The position numbers and the translations under genes were made by a program. A DNA stretch of 64,000 nucleotides from Sporanaerobacter acetigenes DSM 13106 (lineage in GTDB: Bacteria > Bacillota > Clostridia > Tissierellales > Sporanaerobacteraceae), in the NCBI RefSeq assembly GCF_900130025.1, contig NZ_FQXR01000012.1, forward strand, positions 1 through 64,000, written 5' to 3'. The first letter of the stretch is position 1. The number at the start of each line of letters is the position of its first letter. Positions 54,002 to 64,000 of the stretch are shown one piece after another. The notes beneath the pieces are model-generated. The model was not told the DNA's origin. It made no database searches and saw nothing but the letters and a program-made list of their open reading frames with translations.

Positions 54002-54036
54002 AAATAAGCTAAAGAAGATTTATCTTTAGCTTATTT
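54002..54036 (-). terminator. intrinsic terminator of the glucan synthase gene
   Basis: A 14-bp perfect stem (AAATAAGCTAAAGA, 54002-54015 with 54023-54036) and a 7-base loop directly follow the stop codon. Confidence 0.8.
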
Positions 54037-57000
54037 TTATACAAGCTCTACTTGAACAAGATGCATTTTTTTATCGTTGACCAAATTTATATATTCTTCT
54101 TTTATATCACGACCATCTATTTGCATACGAATTTCTCCGCCATTTAATTTATGTGGATTCTTGACCTCAATAGTATAAACTGTATCAATATATTTATACT
54201 CAATACTGTATGAACTCCAATCTCGTGGAATACAGGGTTTTATATACAATTTATCATTTTCCACTCTAAAACCTAAAATGTGTTCAAGACCTATTTTATA
54301 TATCCAACCTGAAGAACCTGTATACCAACTCCATCCTCCTCTACCTGTATGGGGTTCTACTCCATAGATATCTGCAACTATTACATAGGGTTCCACTTTA
54401 TATTTAGAACATTCTAGCTGCGTACGTGTATGATTTATAGGATTTATCATATTGAAAAGTTTAAGTGCCTTATCCCCCTCTCCCATCATAGCAAAAGCAC
54501 CTATTACCCAAGCTGCTGCATGGGTATATTGAGCTCCATTTTCTCTTACCCCTGGCACATAACTTTTAATATATCCTGGATCCAAAACGCCATCTGAAAA
54601 AGGTGGAGTTAAAAGAAGAATCATCCCATCTTCTTCTCTTACAAGATGTTTCTCAACTGATTCCAAGGCCTTTTTGTTTTTTTCTTTTTCTCCCAAAGAA
54701 GATATAATCGCCCAAGATTGAGAAATAGAATCTATTCTACATTCATCATTTTCTTTAGAACCAAGAGGAGTTCCATCATCAAAATATGCCCTCAAATACC
54801 AATCTCCATCCCAAGCGTTTTTCCCCATAGCAGCCTTTAAATCATACAATACTTCTTCATATTTTTTTGCCCTTCCTTCATCTTTTTTATATCTACATAT
54901 AGGTATAAAATCTTTTACTATACTTCCTAAAAACCATCCAAGCCAAATGCTTTCACCTTTTCCCTTATATCCAACTTTGTTCATGCCATCGTTCCAATCT
55001 CCAGAACCCATGAGAGGAAGTCCTCTTTCTCCAAAATTAAGAGATTTTTCAATAGCTCTAATACAATGTTCATACACTGTACCAACCTCGCTAGAAAGAC
55101 TTGGCACTTCATATCTTTCTTGTTCTTCTAAACTAAGCATTTCACTTTCTATAAAAGGAACTTCTTCATCTAAAATTGAATAATCTCCTGTAATATTTAC
55201 ATATTCTGTAGTAGCATAGGGCATCCACAGTAAATCATCCGTATATTTAGTTCTAATACCCTTATGGATATCTGTCATAGGTGATGGATGCCACCAATGC
55301 TGTACATCCCCTTCTTTGAATTGATGCTTGCATACATTTAGAATTTGGTTTCTACACTCATCAGGGAAAGCATATATAACATTCATTGCATCTTGCATTT
55401 GGTCTCGAGCTCCATATGCCCCTCCAACTTGATAAAATCCTGCTCTTGCCCAAAGTCTTGAAACCACAGTTTGGTATATAAGCCAATGGTTCATCAATAA
55501 ATTCATAGAAAGATCTGGAGTTGATACTTTTATGGTCTCCAACTTTTCCTTCCAATAATTTTTTACCGCATTTAAAGCTTCTTTAGATTTTTCTACATCT
55601 TTATATTTTTTTACTAAATCATATCCTGATTCTATGCTTTGGCTTTCTGCCATCAACAAAACTATTTCACACTGACTTCCACTTGGTATACTTAATTCCA
55701 CTTCTATAACACTGCAAGGATCATATCCTAGACCAGTTTTATTAGAAAGAAATTCTTTTTTTAACCCTTCTGGCTTCCCTAATGAGCCAAAGGAGCCTAA
55801 AAATTCACTTCTATCCCCAGTAAAGGCCTTTATCTTTGCAGAAGAAGCTATAAATATGGTGCTATCTTTAAACTCAGTATTTGTGGAATTTTTAATTAGA
55901 AATATATCCTCAGTTTCATCCATGTAAGTCTCAATATTTTTAGCCGTTATTTCATCAGTCACTCCCAATACTGGTCTTATATAATATGCTAATGTCAATT
56001 TTCTTTCAATATTAGAATTATTTTTCAATTTAATTAGATTTATTTTAATATTATCTTCTAAAGGCACATATACATCAAGTATTTGTTCAATTCCATAACT
56101 ATAATGATAAAATCTTGAATATCCTTGAGCATGAGTTATAATATATTCTTCTTTTTCTCTTATAGGTGATGGAGTCATAGTCCACATATGACCATCTTTA
56201 TCATCACGTAAATATATTATTTCCCCAGGTATATCTGATATAGGGTCATTGTACCAAGGTGTAAGCTTGTTTTCTCTGCTATTATGAGCCCAAGTAAATC
56301 CAACCCCTGTTTCGGAAACTACAAAACCAAAGTTTCTGTTAGCTATAACATTTATCCATGGAAGTGGTGTATTTAAATCTTCTGTGAGTCTAATTGTATA
56401 CTTACCATCTTCAGAAAATCCCCCATAACCATTAAAATAATTTAACTTTAATGGCACTTCTATCCTAGGATATTTCAAATTTTGTTTTTCAAAATATCTA
56501 TCTGGAATATGATATGTCAATTTCTTTTCTCTGACAAAACCGTCTTCACAATTTATAATCATTGTAGCCCATTTAAATAGCAATGCCCTATCTTCAAAAG
56601 GCATATTTATTTCGTTTCTAATAAATATACCACCACTTATATTTAGCATATTTCCTCTATATTCATATACTACTTCTTGTATACTTTCAAACAGTGGTTG
56701 ATAATATATACTTTCATCTTCATTTAGTATGACTAAGTCTAAGGATACTCCTTTGAAAGCCCAATATCCATGAGCCTTTAATATTTCTTTTAACGTATCT
56801 AATCCTTCTAATGTTTTTATTCTCACAAGTACTATAGGATTATCTCCAGATATTCCATAGACCCAAAGGCCTTCTTGTCCTCTAGTGTTTTTCTTTATGA
56901 TATCTTCATATCGACTTTTATTCCCATTTCTCGGAAAAATTATTTTAGATAGCAATTTATCGTAAAATTTTATTTCTTCTTGACTATAATTTAAATATCC

Positions 57001-60000
57001 TATTTCTGTTTGGCTTCTAGTATAAGCCAGTTCAAAAGCACGAGATAAGCTTATCTCATCTCTATATTTTTGTGAAATATCAATAGCCTTTTCTTTACTT
57101 TCAGAAAATCCAGTCACAAAATAAATGTTTATACTATCTCCACTTTTGATTTTAATCCTTTTCTTAAGACTCATAATAGGATCAAGTACTGAGCCTACAG
57201 TATTAGTCAAATCTTTATATAGACAATTTGGATTTGTGATATCATTTCCCCTACCTATAAAATTTCCCCTATTGGTTTCATATTGAAAACCTTCTTGACT
57301 ACTCTCTTCGTCTTTTACACTATGAACTATCCATGTTGGGTTCATAGCTTCATTTCTTTTTTTTCTATATCCAATTAGTGCTTCATACTCTGGTACAACT
57401 TCTGTTTTGACAAACAAATTGTTGAAAACCGGATGTGCCATATCGGATTCTAATCTATCTCCCACCAATTCAAAATAACTCATAACTTCTATTAGCACAT
57501 CTTCATCTCCGTTGTTGGTTAATTTTATTTTTCTTATTTCTCCTTCATCTTCTGAAAGTAGTACAATATCCATTTTAGTTTCAATAAATCCATCTTTTCT
57601 ATAAAAAGTAACTTTATCATTAGAAAACTTTACATTGTACTCATCAGGTTCAACTCTCGTAGGCTCGTAGGTAGCAGACCAATATTTGTTATGTGTTAAA
57701 TCTTTAATGTATATAAAACTTCCATACTGTCTTGTATGAAAATCTCTTCTCCATCTATTTAAGAATATATCATCTTTCTTGGAATAACCTGAGCCTCTGT
57801 TGGTAATCAAAAGGGAATAATTCCCTGATGAAAGAATATGACATTCTATTTCATCTAACTGTTTTTTCCCATAGGACCTCACTGCATACATTTCCTTCTT
57901 TGTCTTTATATATTCCATGTCAATTGTATTCTCTTTTTCTTTGGCAACTATTATATCCGTTGGAATCTTTTCTTGTAGCAATGTCTCCCCAATCTTGATT
58001 TGAGGATTTCTATGAAATCTATCAATCAAAATATCATCATTCAAAAAATTATTTATGGCTAAAAATATCATCCCTTGATGATGAGTCATATAACTTTTGA
58101 CAATAGCTTTGTTCATATTCTGGGGCAATCTTTTACTTGTATAGTCTATAGCTTCATATAGACCATACTCTCCATTCATATTTTCTCTTAAAAGATTATT
58201 TATATTTAGTGATACATATTGAGGAGCAAAGTTTAATGCAAGCATAGATGAATAGGGGGATATAACTAAATCTTCCTTTAAGCCTCTTTTGAAACCTAAT
58301 TGAGGAACCCCAAAAGCTTTATATTGATAATTTAAATTCACATCAAAGGCAAAAAAACCTGATTCGGATATACCCCAAGGTATTTTCTTTTTCTTGCAAT
58401 ATTCCCTTTGTATTTTTATGGCAGTCTTATATGTTTCATCTAGCAAAGTGTTTTTATAATTTTTCATGACCAAAGATGGCATTAGATATTCAAACATTGT
58501 TCCTGTCCATGAAGCAAGACTTATATAACCATTTTTAACTATCAAAGATCTCCCCAACTTGAACCAATGTTTTTTAGGCACTTCCCCTCTACAAATAGAA
58601 ATATAGCTTGTAATCCTAGCTTCTGAAGCTAAAAGGTCATAATATGAATCTAACAGTTTTTTATCCTCAACATTGTATCCTATTGAAAATAAATTTTTCT
58701 TTTCATCATAAAGAGGAGTAAATTCAGTTTCACCAATGAATTTGTCAACCTTGTCTATCAAACTTTCTGTTTTTGAAATTAAATCACTTACATTTTGGTA
58801 CAATAACATTATTTCTTGTTTTTTATTTTCACCTTTTACAAGTTTTAAACTTTCCTCATAATATCTTTGCAATTTGAGCAAAGAAGCTTCCCTGTCAATT
58901 TTTTCATAGCTATATTCTATAGTTTTTGACAATATCTCATTAGGCATAAAAGTACTATATTCATATATCAATGCATCCATCCTATTTATGCTATTAGCTA
59001 TCCACTTATCTTTTGAACTTTCTTTTCTTTTTAAAACATCTTTGTATATAACTTTCAACCCATCCACATCATCGTCTTCAATCTTCTTTACTTGCTCAGC
59101 TATTTCAACTCTATCTGATTCATTTTCAATAAGATTGATTGTATCTAAAACCCCACAAAATAGTTTTTTATCTATTAAAGGTCTTTCTAGATATTCTTTA
59201 AGCCCTGAATTCAATACATAAAGATAAGAAACAAAGTTTCCACTATCTACTGTTGATACAAAATAAGGTCTTAAAGGCTGTAAAGTTTTTGTATTGTACC
59301 AATTGAAAAGATGTCCCTTCCACTTATCCATCTTTTCTATAGAATCCACAACTCTACTTATATAGCTAATCATTTCAGAAGTAGTTATATATCCTAAATC
59401 TCTTGCTGACAATATAGCCAAAAGCAAAAATCCTATGTTTGTAGGAGATGTTCTATATGCTACTCCATTGTAAGGAAATTCCTGAAAATTGTCAGGAGGC
59501 AAAAAATTGTTTTCTTCATTGGCAAAAGTTTCGTAATAATCCCAAGTTTTTCTAAGTACTTTCACAATCTCAGAAGTATCTATATGCTCTTTAGTTTCTA
59601 CATCTGGAATACTAATGAAATAAGCAATCATTGGAGATAAAAACCACAATGCAGATATAAGCATTGCTAAATATATGTTTTGAATTTTAAAAACATATAC
59701 CATAAGAATATTAACTATACTCAAAACCATACTGTTCTTCATTCGGATAAAATAACTTTTTAAATCATTTTTAAGTTTCTTTTCCATATCAAAAGCTGTA
59801 GTCCACTCAAGTAAGTTCTTTTTAGAGATAAATACTCTATAAAGAGTTCTGCAAATAGCATCTATCATAAGGAAACCTTCATAAGGTAAAAATATAATAG
59901 AAAGTATTCCCTGGTAAAAATTCCCTTTCAAGGCCGATATTTTATTTCCATGTAATGATATTCTCTTTCCATTTTTATTATATAAAATATGTCCTAGCGA

Positions 60001-62532
60001 AGATAATAAAAAAGGCAAAAATATTGTCAACAATACTATCCCTAAATAAATAAAAGTATTTCCCGGGAAAACTGAAAGCCCCAATATTGTGAGTAATAAA
60101 AGACTAGGTGCTAAAATACTTCTTCTTAGATTGTCCGCTATTTTCCACTTGGATAGTTTAGAAATACAATTATCCGAACTGTTTTTTAACCACCTTATTA
60201 GTTGCCAATCTCCTCGCACCCATCTATGAAGTCTCATTGTAAAAGAAATATATTTTTCTGGATACCCATCTATCAACTCAATATCTGTTGCTAATCCTAC
60301 ACGAACATAACTGCCTTCAAGTAAATCATGACTAAGTACTGAATTTTCTGGTATTGAACTTTCTAAGCATCTTTGGAAAGTTTTCAAATCATATATTCCC
60401 TTTCCCGTGAAAATTCCTTCTCCAAATAAATCCTGATAAATATCTGAAACTGCTGTAGTATAAGGGTCTATTCCCCCCTGCCCTGAATATATTCTTGTAA
60501 ATAGAGATTTGTTTGAACTCTCAATATCTACTAGTATTCTAGGTTGAACAAGTCCATAACCTTCTTTTACAATATTATTTTTTTCATCAATAACTGCTAC
60601 ATTTAAAGGATGTGAAATAGTACCTATGAGTCTTTTGGCAGTCTCTAATGGCAATTTTGTATCTGCATCTAATGTGATTATATACTTTATATTGCCTTGA
60701 AGATGAGATACATCACTAGATATAACTGAATATGTTGTATTTTCCCTCCCTAGTAATAGTTCATTAAATTCAACTAATGCCCCTCTTTTTCTCTCCCATC
60801 CCATCCATCTATTTTGAATATCTGAATAAACTCTATTTCTATGAAAATAATAAAAAATTTTTTCATCCTTTGAATATTTATTGTTTAATTTTTCAATAGC
60901 ATCTAGTCCAGCTTCTATTATCAAAGCATCCTCATCATTTTTTTCTAGTTTTGAATCCTTAAAATCTCCAGCCAAGGCAAAGTATAGGTTTTTTTCTTTA
61001 TTTGACAGATAATGTATTTCTAACTGTTCCGCCAATTCTTCAACTCTTTTTAAATCTGTCAAAAGTGTGGGAATAACTATAAAGGTTTTCATGTCCTCTG
61101 GTATTCCAGATTTCAATTCAAGTTTTGGCAAAAGTACAGGCGAAAAAATTTTTGAAAATATTCTATTAAATATAGAAATAAAAATGGATACAAGTGGCAC
61201 CCAAGCCACTAATCCAACTAAACTTGCCATCCCTAAATTGCTGTTTAAATAAACATATCTGCATATAAATATCTCAACTATCAATGTAGAAAAAATTATA
61301 GGTAGAGTATAATATTTTTCACTTTTTAGATAGATTCCACTTTTCCAATCTCTCTTCCCAAGGCTTGCAAATATTTCACTTCTACCTCTATCTATAATGT
61401 AAAACCCTACATGACTCTCTTTATCTCTCCTACCCTCACTATGTTTATCTTTAGCTAATTCTAATGCTTTTTTGGCAACAAAAGTTTCCTGAATATTTAA
61501 ATTACGAGCCAGTTTTTCCACATGAAATCTATAATAGTTTTTAGATTCTTCATCCATATTTATATAAACATTCAATGGATCTTCTTTCAATATTTCTTCT
61601 ACTATACATACAGAATCAAAAATATTTGTCCAGTCTAAATTTGATATGTTTTTCAAACTAATGATACAATTTCCAATAGCCATTTTTAAAGTAGCTTGCT
61701 TTTTATGTTCTTTTTCAATTATATTTTTAATACTAGTACCAAGATAATTCAGTCTTTTTTCAAGAATAGCAATATTTTGTATTTCTTCATTTTTTCTCAT
61801 TCTAAAAAATAATCTTTGTAAAAATGATGGTTCCAAATTGAAATTGCTACCAAATTGGTTTTCTAAATTAGACAATGTTTTAAGGTCTACTGCATCTGCA
61901 TTTCTCCATTGCTCATTTACATTGTAAATTTTTATACAAATGTTTTTTATATATTCCATCAGTGATAAGGTAAGCATAAGAGACAAATAAGATACTTCTT
62001 TTATAGTAAGAATATTTTCTTCTTGATAAGCATTGACAAAATCGACAAGAGGATCTTCAAGAACTACTCCTTCTGTGTGTGATACAAGCTCCAATGCAAG
62101 TACATAAGTTCTTGGATACCCTTTCAATGTCCCGCTTTCTAAAGTACTTAATTTAATCTCTTTTTCCCCTTCTAAACTCTGTCTTATTCTTTTATATTGG
62201 AGTTCTATAATATAAAAATTATCTAGCAGCCATTCAGAAGCCTTAGGCAATTCAAAATTTGCATTTACTTCTCTATTTAGTTTTAAATATATTTTCTCAA
62301 TTTCTTCAAAATTTTTATCCAAATTATATAGTAAAAAATCTTTTACATCTACTCTTTTAAAAGAAGTATGACTTCTTCCCAATTCTTTCCCATGATTTAT
62401 AAGTTCTTCTTTAGTCAGCAATACATCTTTTACTTCTTCAATAGAAATATGTTTTTCATTTTTTAGATAAGCTACTATATATGCTAACAGCAACAATAGC
62501 ATTGAAAAAATTGAAATATACATCAGCCACAT
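54037..62532 (-). CDS. cyclic beta-1,2-glucan synthase (NdvB/ChvB-like, GT84-GH94)
   Basis: This giant membrane enzyme of 2831 residues matches the 2820-2850 of proteobacterial cyclic beta-1,2-glucan synthases. Order: an N-terminal membrane helix, helices near 410-470, a GT84-type glycosyltransferase domain with TLDADTKLP (about 620) and VRGDWQLIRWL (about 785), more membrane helices (about 820-1000), a middle domain that in characterised synthases does the cyclisation (GH189), and a C-terminal GH94 phosphorylase domain with GSGDWNDGMNKVGYKG (catalytic Asp, about 2516) and GGWSWYTGSSGW, which sets chain length. I chose the ATG at 62532, nine bases after AAAGGA. The upstream nucleotidyltransferase-like gene is 26 bases away. 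It is rarer in Firmicutes than in rhizobia but known there. Confidence 0.93.
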   Translation of the reverse strand: MWLMYISIFSMLLLLLAYIVAYLKNEKHISIEEVKDVLLTKEELINHGKELGRSHTSFKRVDVKDFLLYNLDKNFEEIEKIYLKLNREVNANFELPKASEWLLDNFYIIELQYKRIRQSLEGEKEIKLSTLESGTLKGYPRTYVLALELVSHTEGVVLEDPLVDFVNAYQEENILTIKEVSYLSLMLTLSLMEYIKNICIKIYNVNEQWRNADAVDLKTLSNLENQFGSNFNLEPSFLQRLFFRMRKNEEIQNIAILEKRLNYLGTSIKNIIEKEHKKQATLKMAIGNCIISLKNISNLDWTNIFDSVCIVEEILKEDPLNVYINMDEESKNYYRFHVEKLARNLNIQETFVAKKALELAKDKHSEGRRDKESHVGFYIIDRGRSEIFASLGKRDWKSGIYLKSEKYYTLPIIFSTLIVEIFICRYVYLNSNLGMASLVGLVAWVPLVSIFISIFNRIFSKIFSPVLLPKLELKSGIPEDMKTFIVIPTLLTDLKRVEELAEQLEIHYLSNKEKNLYFALAGDFKDSKLEKNDEDALIIEAGLDAIEKLNNKYSKDEKIFYYFHRNRVYSDIQNRWMGWERKRGALVEFNELLLGRENTTYSVISSDVSHLQGNIKYIITLDADTKLPLETAKRLIGTISHPLNVAVIDEKNNIVKEGYGLVQPRILVDIESSNKSLFTRIYSGQGGIDPYTTAVSDIYQDLFGEGIFTGKGIYDLKTFQRCLESSIPENSVLSHDLLEGSYVRVGLATDIELIDGYPEKYISFTMRLHRWVRGDWQLIRWLKNSSDNCISKLSKWKIADNLRRSILAPSLLLLTILGLSVFPGNTFIYLGIVLLTIFLPFLLSSLGHILYNKNGKRISLHGNKISALKGNFYQGILSIIFLPYEGFLMIDAICRTLYRVFISKKNLLEWTTAFDMEKKLKNDLKSYFIRMKNSMVLSIVNILMVYVFKIQNIYLAMLISALWFLSPMIAYFISIPDVETKEHIDTSEIVKVLRKTWDYYETFANEENNFLPPDNFQEFPYNGVAYRTSPTNIGFLLLAILSARDLGYITTSEMISYISRVVDSIEKMDKWKGHLFNWYNTKTLQPLRPYFVSTVDSGNFVSYLYVLNSGLKEYLERPLIDKKLFCGVLDTINLIENESDRVEIAEQVKKIEDDDVDGLKVIYKDVLKRKESSKDKWIANSINRMDALIYEYSTFMPNEILSKTIEYSYEKIDREASLLKLQRYYEESLKLVKGENKKQEIMLLYQNVSDLISKTESLIDKVDKFIGETEFTPLYDEKKNLFSIGYNVEDKKLLDSYYDLLASEARITSYISICRGEVPKKHWFKLGRSLIVKNGYISLASWTGTMFEYLMPSLVMKNYKNTLLDETYKTAIKIQREYCKKKKIPWGISESGFFAFDVNLNYQYKAFGVPQLGFKRGLKEDLVISPYSSMLALNFAPQYVSLNINNLLRENMNGEYGLYEAIDYTSKRLPQNMNKAIVKSYMTHHQGMIFLAINNFLNDDILIDRFHRNPQIKIGETLLQEKIPTDIIVAKEKENTIDMEYIKTKKEMYAVRSYGKKQLDEIECHILSSGNYSLLITNRGSGYSKKDDIFLNRWRRDFHTRQYGSFIYIKDLTHNKYWSATYEPTRVEPDEYNVKFSNDKVTFYRKDGFIETKMDIVLLSEDEGEIRKIKLTNNGDEDVLIEVMSYFELVGDRLESDMAHPVFNNLFVKTEVVPEYEALIGYRKKRNEAMNPTWIVHSVKDEESSQEGFQYETNRGNFIGRGNDITNPNCLYKDLTNTVGSVLDPIMSLKKRIKIKSGDSINIYFVTGFSESKEKAIDISQKYRDEISLSRAFELAYTRSQTEIGYLNYSQEEIKFYDKLLSKIIFPRNGNKSRYEDIIKKNTRGQEGLWVYGISGDNPIVLVRIKTLEGLDTLKEILKAHGYWAFKGVSLDLVILNEDESIYYQPLFESIQEVVYEYRGNMLNISGGIFIRNEINMPFEDRALLFKWATMIINCEDGFVREKKLTYHIPDRYFEKQNLKYPRIEVPLKLNYFNGYGGFSEDGKYTIRLTEDLNTPLPWINVIANRNFGFVVSETGVGFTWAHNSRENKLTPWYNDPISDIPGEIIYLRDDKDGHMWTMTPSPIREKEEYIITHAQGYSRFYHYSYGIEQILDVYVPLEDNIKINLIKLKNNSNIERKLTLAYYIRPVLGVTDEITAKNIETYMDETEDIFLIKNSTNTEFKDSTIFIASSAKIKAFTGDRSEFLGSFGSLGKPEGLKKEFLSNKTGLGYDPCSVIEVELSIPSGSQCEIVLLMAESQSIESGYDLVKKYKDVEKSKEALNAVKNYWKEKLETIKVSTPDLSMNLLMNHWLIYQTVVSRLWARAGFYQVGGAYGARDQMQDAMNVIYAFPDECRNQILNVCKHQFKEGDVQHWWHPSPMTDIHKGIRTKYTDDLLWMPYATTEYVNITGDYSILDEEVPFIESEMLSLEEQERYEVPSLSSEVGTVYEHCIRAIEKSLNFGERGLPLMGSGDWNDGMNKVGYKGKGESIWLGWFLGSIVKDFIPICRYKKDEGRAKKYEEVLYDLKAAMGKNAWDGDWYLRAYFDDGTPLGSKENDECRIDSISQSWAIISSLGEKEKNKKALESVEKHLVREEDGMILLLTPPFSDGVLDPGYIKSYVPGVRENGAQYTHAAAWVIGAFAMMGEGDKALKLFNMINPINHTRTQLECSKYKVEPYVIVADIYGVEPHTGRGGWSWYTGSSGWIYKIGLEHILGFRVENDKLYIKPCIPRDWSSYSIEYKYIDTVYTIEVKNPHKLNGGEIRMQIDGRDIKEEYINLVNDKKMHLVQVELV

Positions 62533-62558
62533 ACTATTCATTCCTTTCAGCCACTAGT

Positions 62559-64000
62559 CTACCTGGAATCTTCTAGCATTTCCCTAATCTTTTCTTGATA
62601 AAAGCCCGACAATTCTTGAGCATATTCTTCGTTTAAACCTTCTGCATAAATATTAAACAATGGTTTTTCTTCATCTGGAAGAATCAATGCCCAGCCTTTG
62701 TCATCAACTATTCTTGCCCCTTCAATAGTTTCTATCCCGATTTCATTATCTTCTATGATTTTTCTAAGTATTCTTCCTTTTTCTTCCCATGGACAAAAAA
62801 CCTTATTTTTCACATAATAATATTTAGGCAATTCGTCTACTAGTTTGCTCAAAGCTATTTTTTCTGATACTATAAAATCTATTATTTTCCCAGTGCCCCA
62901 GATAGCATCAAAATTTAAAATGTATTGATATAGACAGTTTCTATCCATTATTTCTCCTAATGTATCAGATAAATTGGTCTTGGTTATATACACTTTTCCA
63001 TTGTATTTAGTTGCCATATTCTCTACAACTCTAGGAAAATTGTATGGAATAACAACTTCTTTCATTTCTCCACTTTTAAATCCCATAAAGAAAGAAAAAA
63101 GTGAGAATTTTTCTCCATCCAATATTCTTCCCTTTTCATCTATAAGTATCATATTCTCGCCATTTTCACTATATATAACTCCTAAATCAAATTTTTCTTC
63201 CCGTACTCTTTTAGATATTTTTTCATAAGGATGTGTATCGCTACTTACAACTCCGTCACAACCAATACTTTCTAAATATTTCTTTGCTAAATTTGAAACA
63301 TTCACAGATGCAGAATGTATCAATACCTTTAAGTTTCGTCTTTTAATTTCAGAAAGATTTTTAAGAATCTTTTCTCCTTCATTTATATAAATAGACGAAA
63401 AATTATACATTCTAACTATATCCTCTACACTTTCTCCATTGCATCTCTTAAAATCTTCAATACCAAAAGCATTTTCAATTTTTCTCTCTAAATTTCTGCT
63501 GATATTTGCACCTCTTTCATCAATAATTTCTATATGTATTTTATTTTTGTCATGAGAATCCGACGTAACTTGTAATCCCCCATTGGTCCTAAAATGTTGT
63601 ACTGCAAATCTACACATAGGCATAGAAGCATCTTTTATATCTATGACCTTTGAACCTGTAGACAAAATCCCAGATATCAATGAACTTTTAATAAGTTCTG
63701 ATGAATTGTATTCATCACTACTTACGACAAAAACTCCTTTCCCAATTGTTTGGGAAGCAAAAGCTGAGCCAAGTCTTGAAGCAAATTCAGGAGTTATATC
63801 AATATTTATATATCCTTGAATATCTCTATTTCCAAATATGGTCTTTGAAACCTTCGAGCCCCAAATCAAGTTTTCATTTACTTTTACATCTTCCTCTATA
63901 AGTTTATGAGGCCATATTTTAGTATCTGGACCAACAATTGCTCCCGTCGATATAGTTGAAGATGATCCTACTACTGAACCTTCAAACAATTTTACTCCTT
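62559..64000 (-). CDS. NDP-sugar nucleotidyltransferase/phosphomannomutase-like protein, 3' part (truncated by window end)
   Basis: The reading frame stays open to the window end, so the N-terminal (nucleotidyltransferase) part lies outside. What is visible starts with left-handed beta-helix repeats (VVGSSSTISTGAIVGPDTKIWPHK), ends that domain with ENLIWG, then has an alpha-D-phosphohexomutase-like domain (DITPEFASRLGSAFAS ... KVIDIKDASMP). Key mutase residues look altered: the phosphoserine loop reads SDSHD (63549-63566 region) and the DxDGDR metal loop reads SENGENM (63150-63170). The mutase part is probably inactive or structural. It lies 26 bases upstream of the glucan synthase gene and may supply or regulate its sugar nucleotide. 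Confidence 0.82.
   Translation of the reverse strand, partial: GVKLFEGSVVGSSSTISTGAIVGPDTKIWPHKLIEEDVKVNENLIWGSKVSKTIFGNRDIQGYINIDITPEFASRLGSAFASQTIGKGVFVVSSDEYNSSELIKSSLISGILSTGSKVIDIKDASMPMCRFAVQHFRTNGGLQVTSDSHDKNKIHIEIIDERGANISRNLERKIENAFGIEDFKRCNGESVEDIVRMYNFSSIYINEGEKILKNLSEIKRRNLKVLIHSASVNVSNLAKKYLESIGCDGVVSSDTHPYEKISKRVREEKFDLGVIYSENGENMILIDEKGRILDGEKFSLFSFFMGFKSGEMKEVVIPYNFPRVVENMATKYNGKVYITKTNLSDTLGEIMDRNCLYQYILNFDAIWGTGKIIDFIVSEKIALSKLVDELPKYYYVKNKVFCPWEEKGRILRKIIEDNEIGIETIEGARIVDDKGWALILPDEEKPLFNIYAEGLNEEYAQELSGFYQEKIREMLEDSR

Noticed and set aside
53928-54036. Purine riboswitch upstream of xpt
   Set aside because: The leader between xpt and the preceding terminator is only about 75-110 bases and lacks the conserved purine aptamer core and a following terminator/antiterminator pair.

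Overview
The window comes from a low-GC, Gram-positive anaerobe of the Clostridia/Tissierellia type. This rests on the 16S 5' segment, the AT-rich code with strong AGGAGG ribosome sites and many TTG/GTG starts, the Fe-S serine dehydratase, electron-bifurcating NfnAB, a Firmicutes-type 6S RNA, the long form of urocanate hydratase and a histidine-to-glutamate pathway. I cannot fix the genus from sequence alone.

Layout. 1-273 is the 5' end of a 16S rRNA gene leaving the window on the minus strand, driven by two tandem consensus promoters. A LysR regulator faces a minus-strand operon of cheW, degS, degU and an M18 aminopeptidase. Next comes a complete hutH-hutU-ftcD-hutI operon (5.4-11.2 kb). A lacI/membrane protein/thpR operon follows, then marR plus a very large signalling protein (pseudokinase, AAA ATPase, TPR, GAF, GGDEF, GAF), then a lipid pair (glycerophosphodiesterase and a DAG-kinase-like enzyme).

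Accessory island, 21.5-28.2 kb. A minus-strand operon encodes a SPASM radical SAM enzyme, a 65-residue peptide with eight cysteines, a membrane-anchored S41 protease, an ABC exporter and a 47-residue secreted peptide. The last gene runs head-on into, and overlaps by 6 bp, a plus-strand HTH-TPR regulator of the RRNPP type. I read this as a ranthipeptide/sactipeptide-like RiPP cluster under a peptide quorum-sensing switch. Scars (a duplicated ABC leader and a decayed ABC exporter fragment) lie at its right edge.

28.3-40.7 kb is mostly housekeeping: HisJ-type phosphatase, 6S RNA, a divergent FtsH, an RluA-type pseudouridine synthase, NAD kinase, PepF, an FHA-ftsW/rodA-pbp cell-wall operon, a PspC protein and an atypical cis-prenyltransferase.

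40.7-49.4 kb is a tightly coupled operon. Two serine dehydratase subunits are followed by a 1613-residue HD / helical-repeat / NadD-like / GNAT-like / phosphoribosyltransferase fusion, a lactate/malate-dehydrogenase-like protein and an Fe-S flavodoxin-like protein. The last three look like an undescribed cofactor or nucleotide system and are the second main candidate for novelty.

49.4-64 kb holds a MATE transporter, NfnAB, xanthine phosphoribosyltransferase, a 2831-residue cyclic beta-1,2-glucan synthase and the 3' part of a nucleotidyltransferase/phosphomannomutase-like gene with a degenerate metal loop, cut by the window end. Many intrinsic terminators in the window start inside the 3' end of the coding region they serve.
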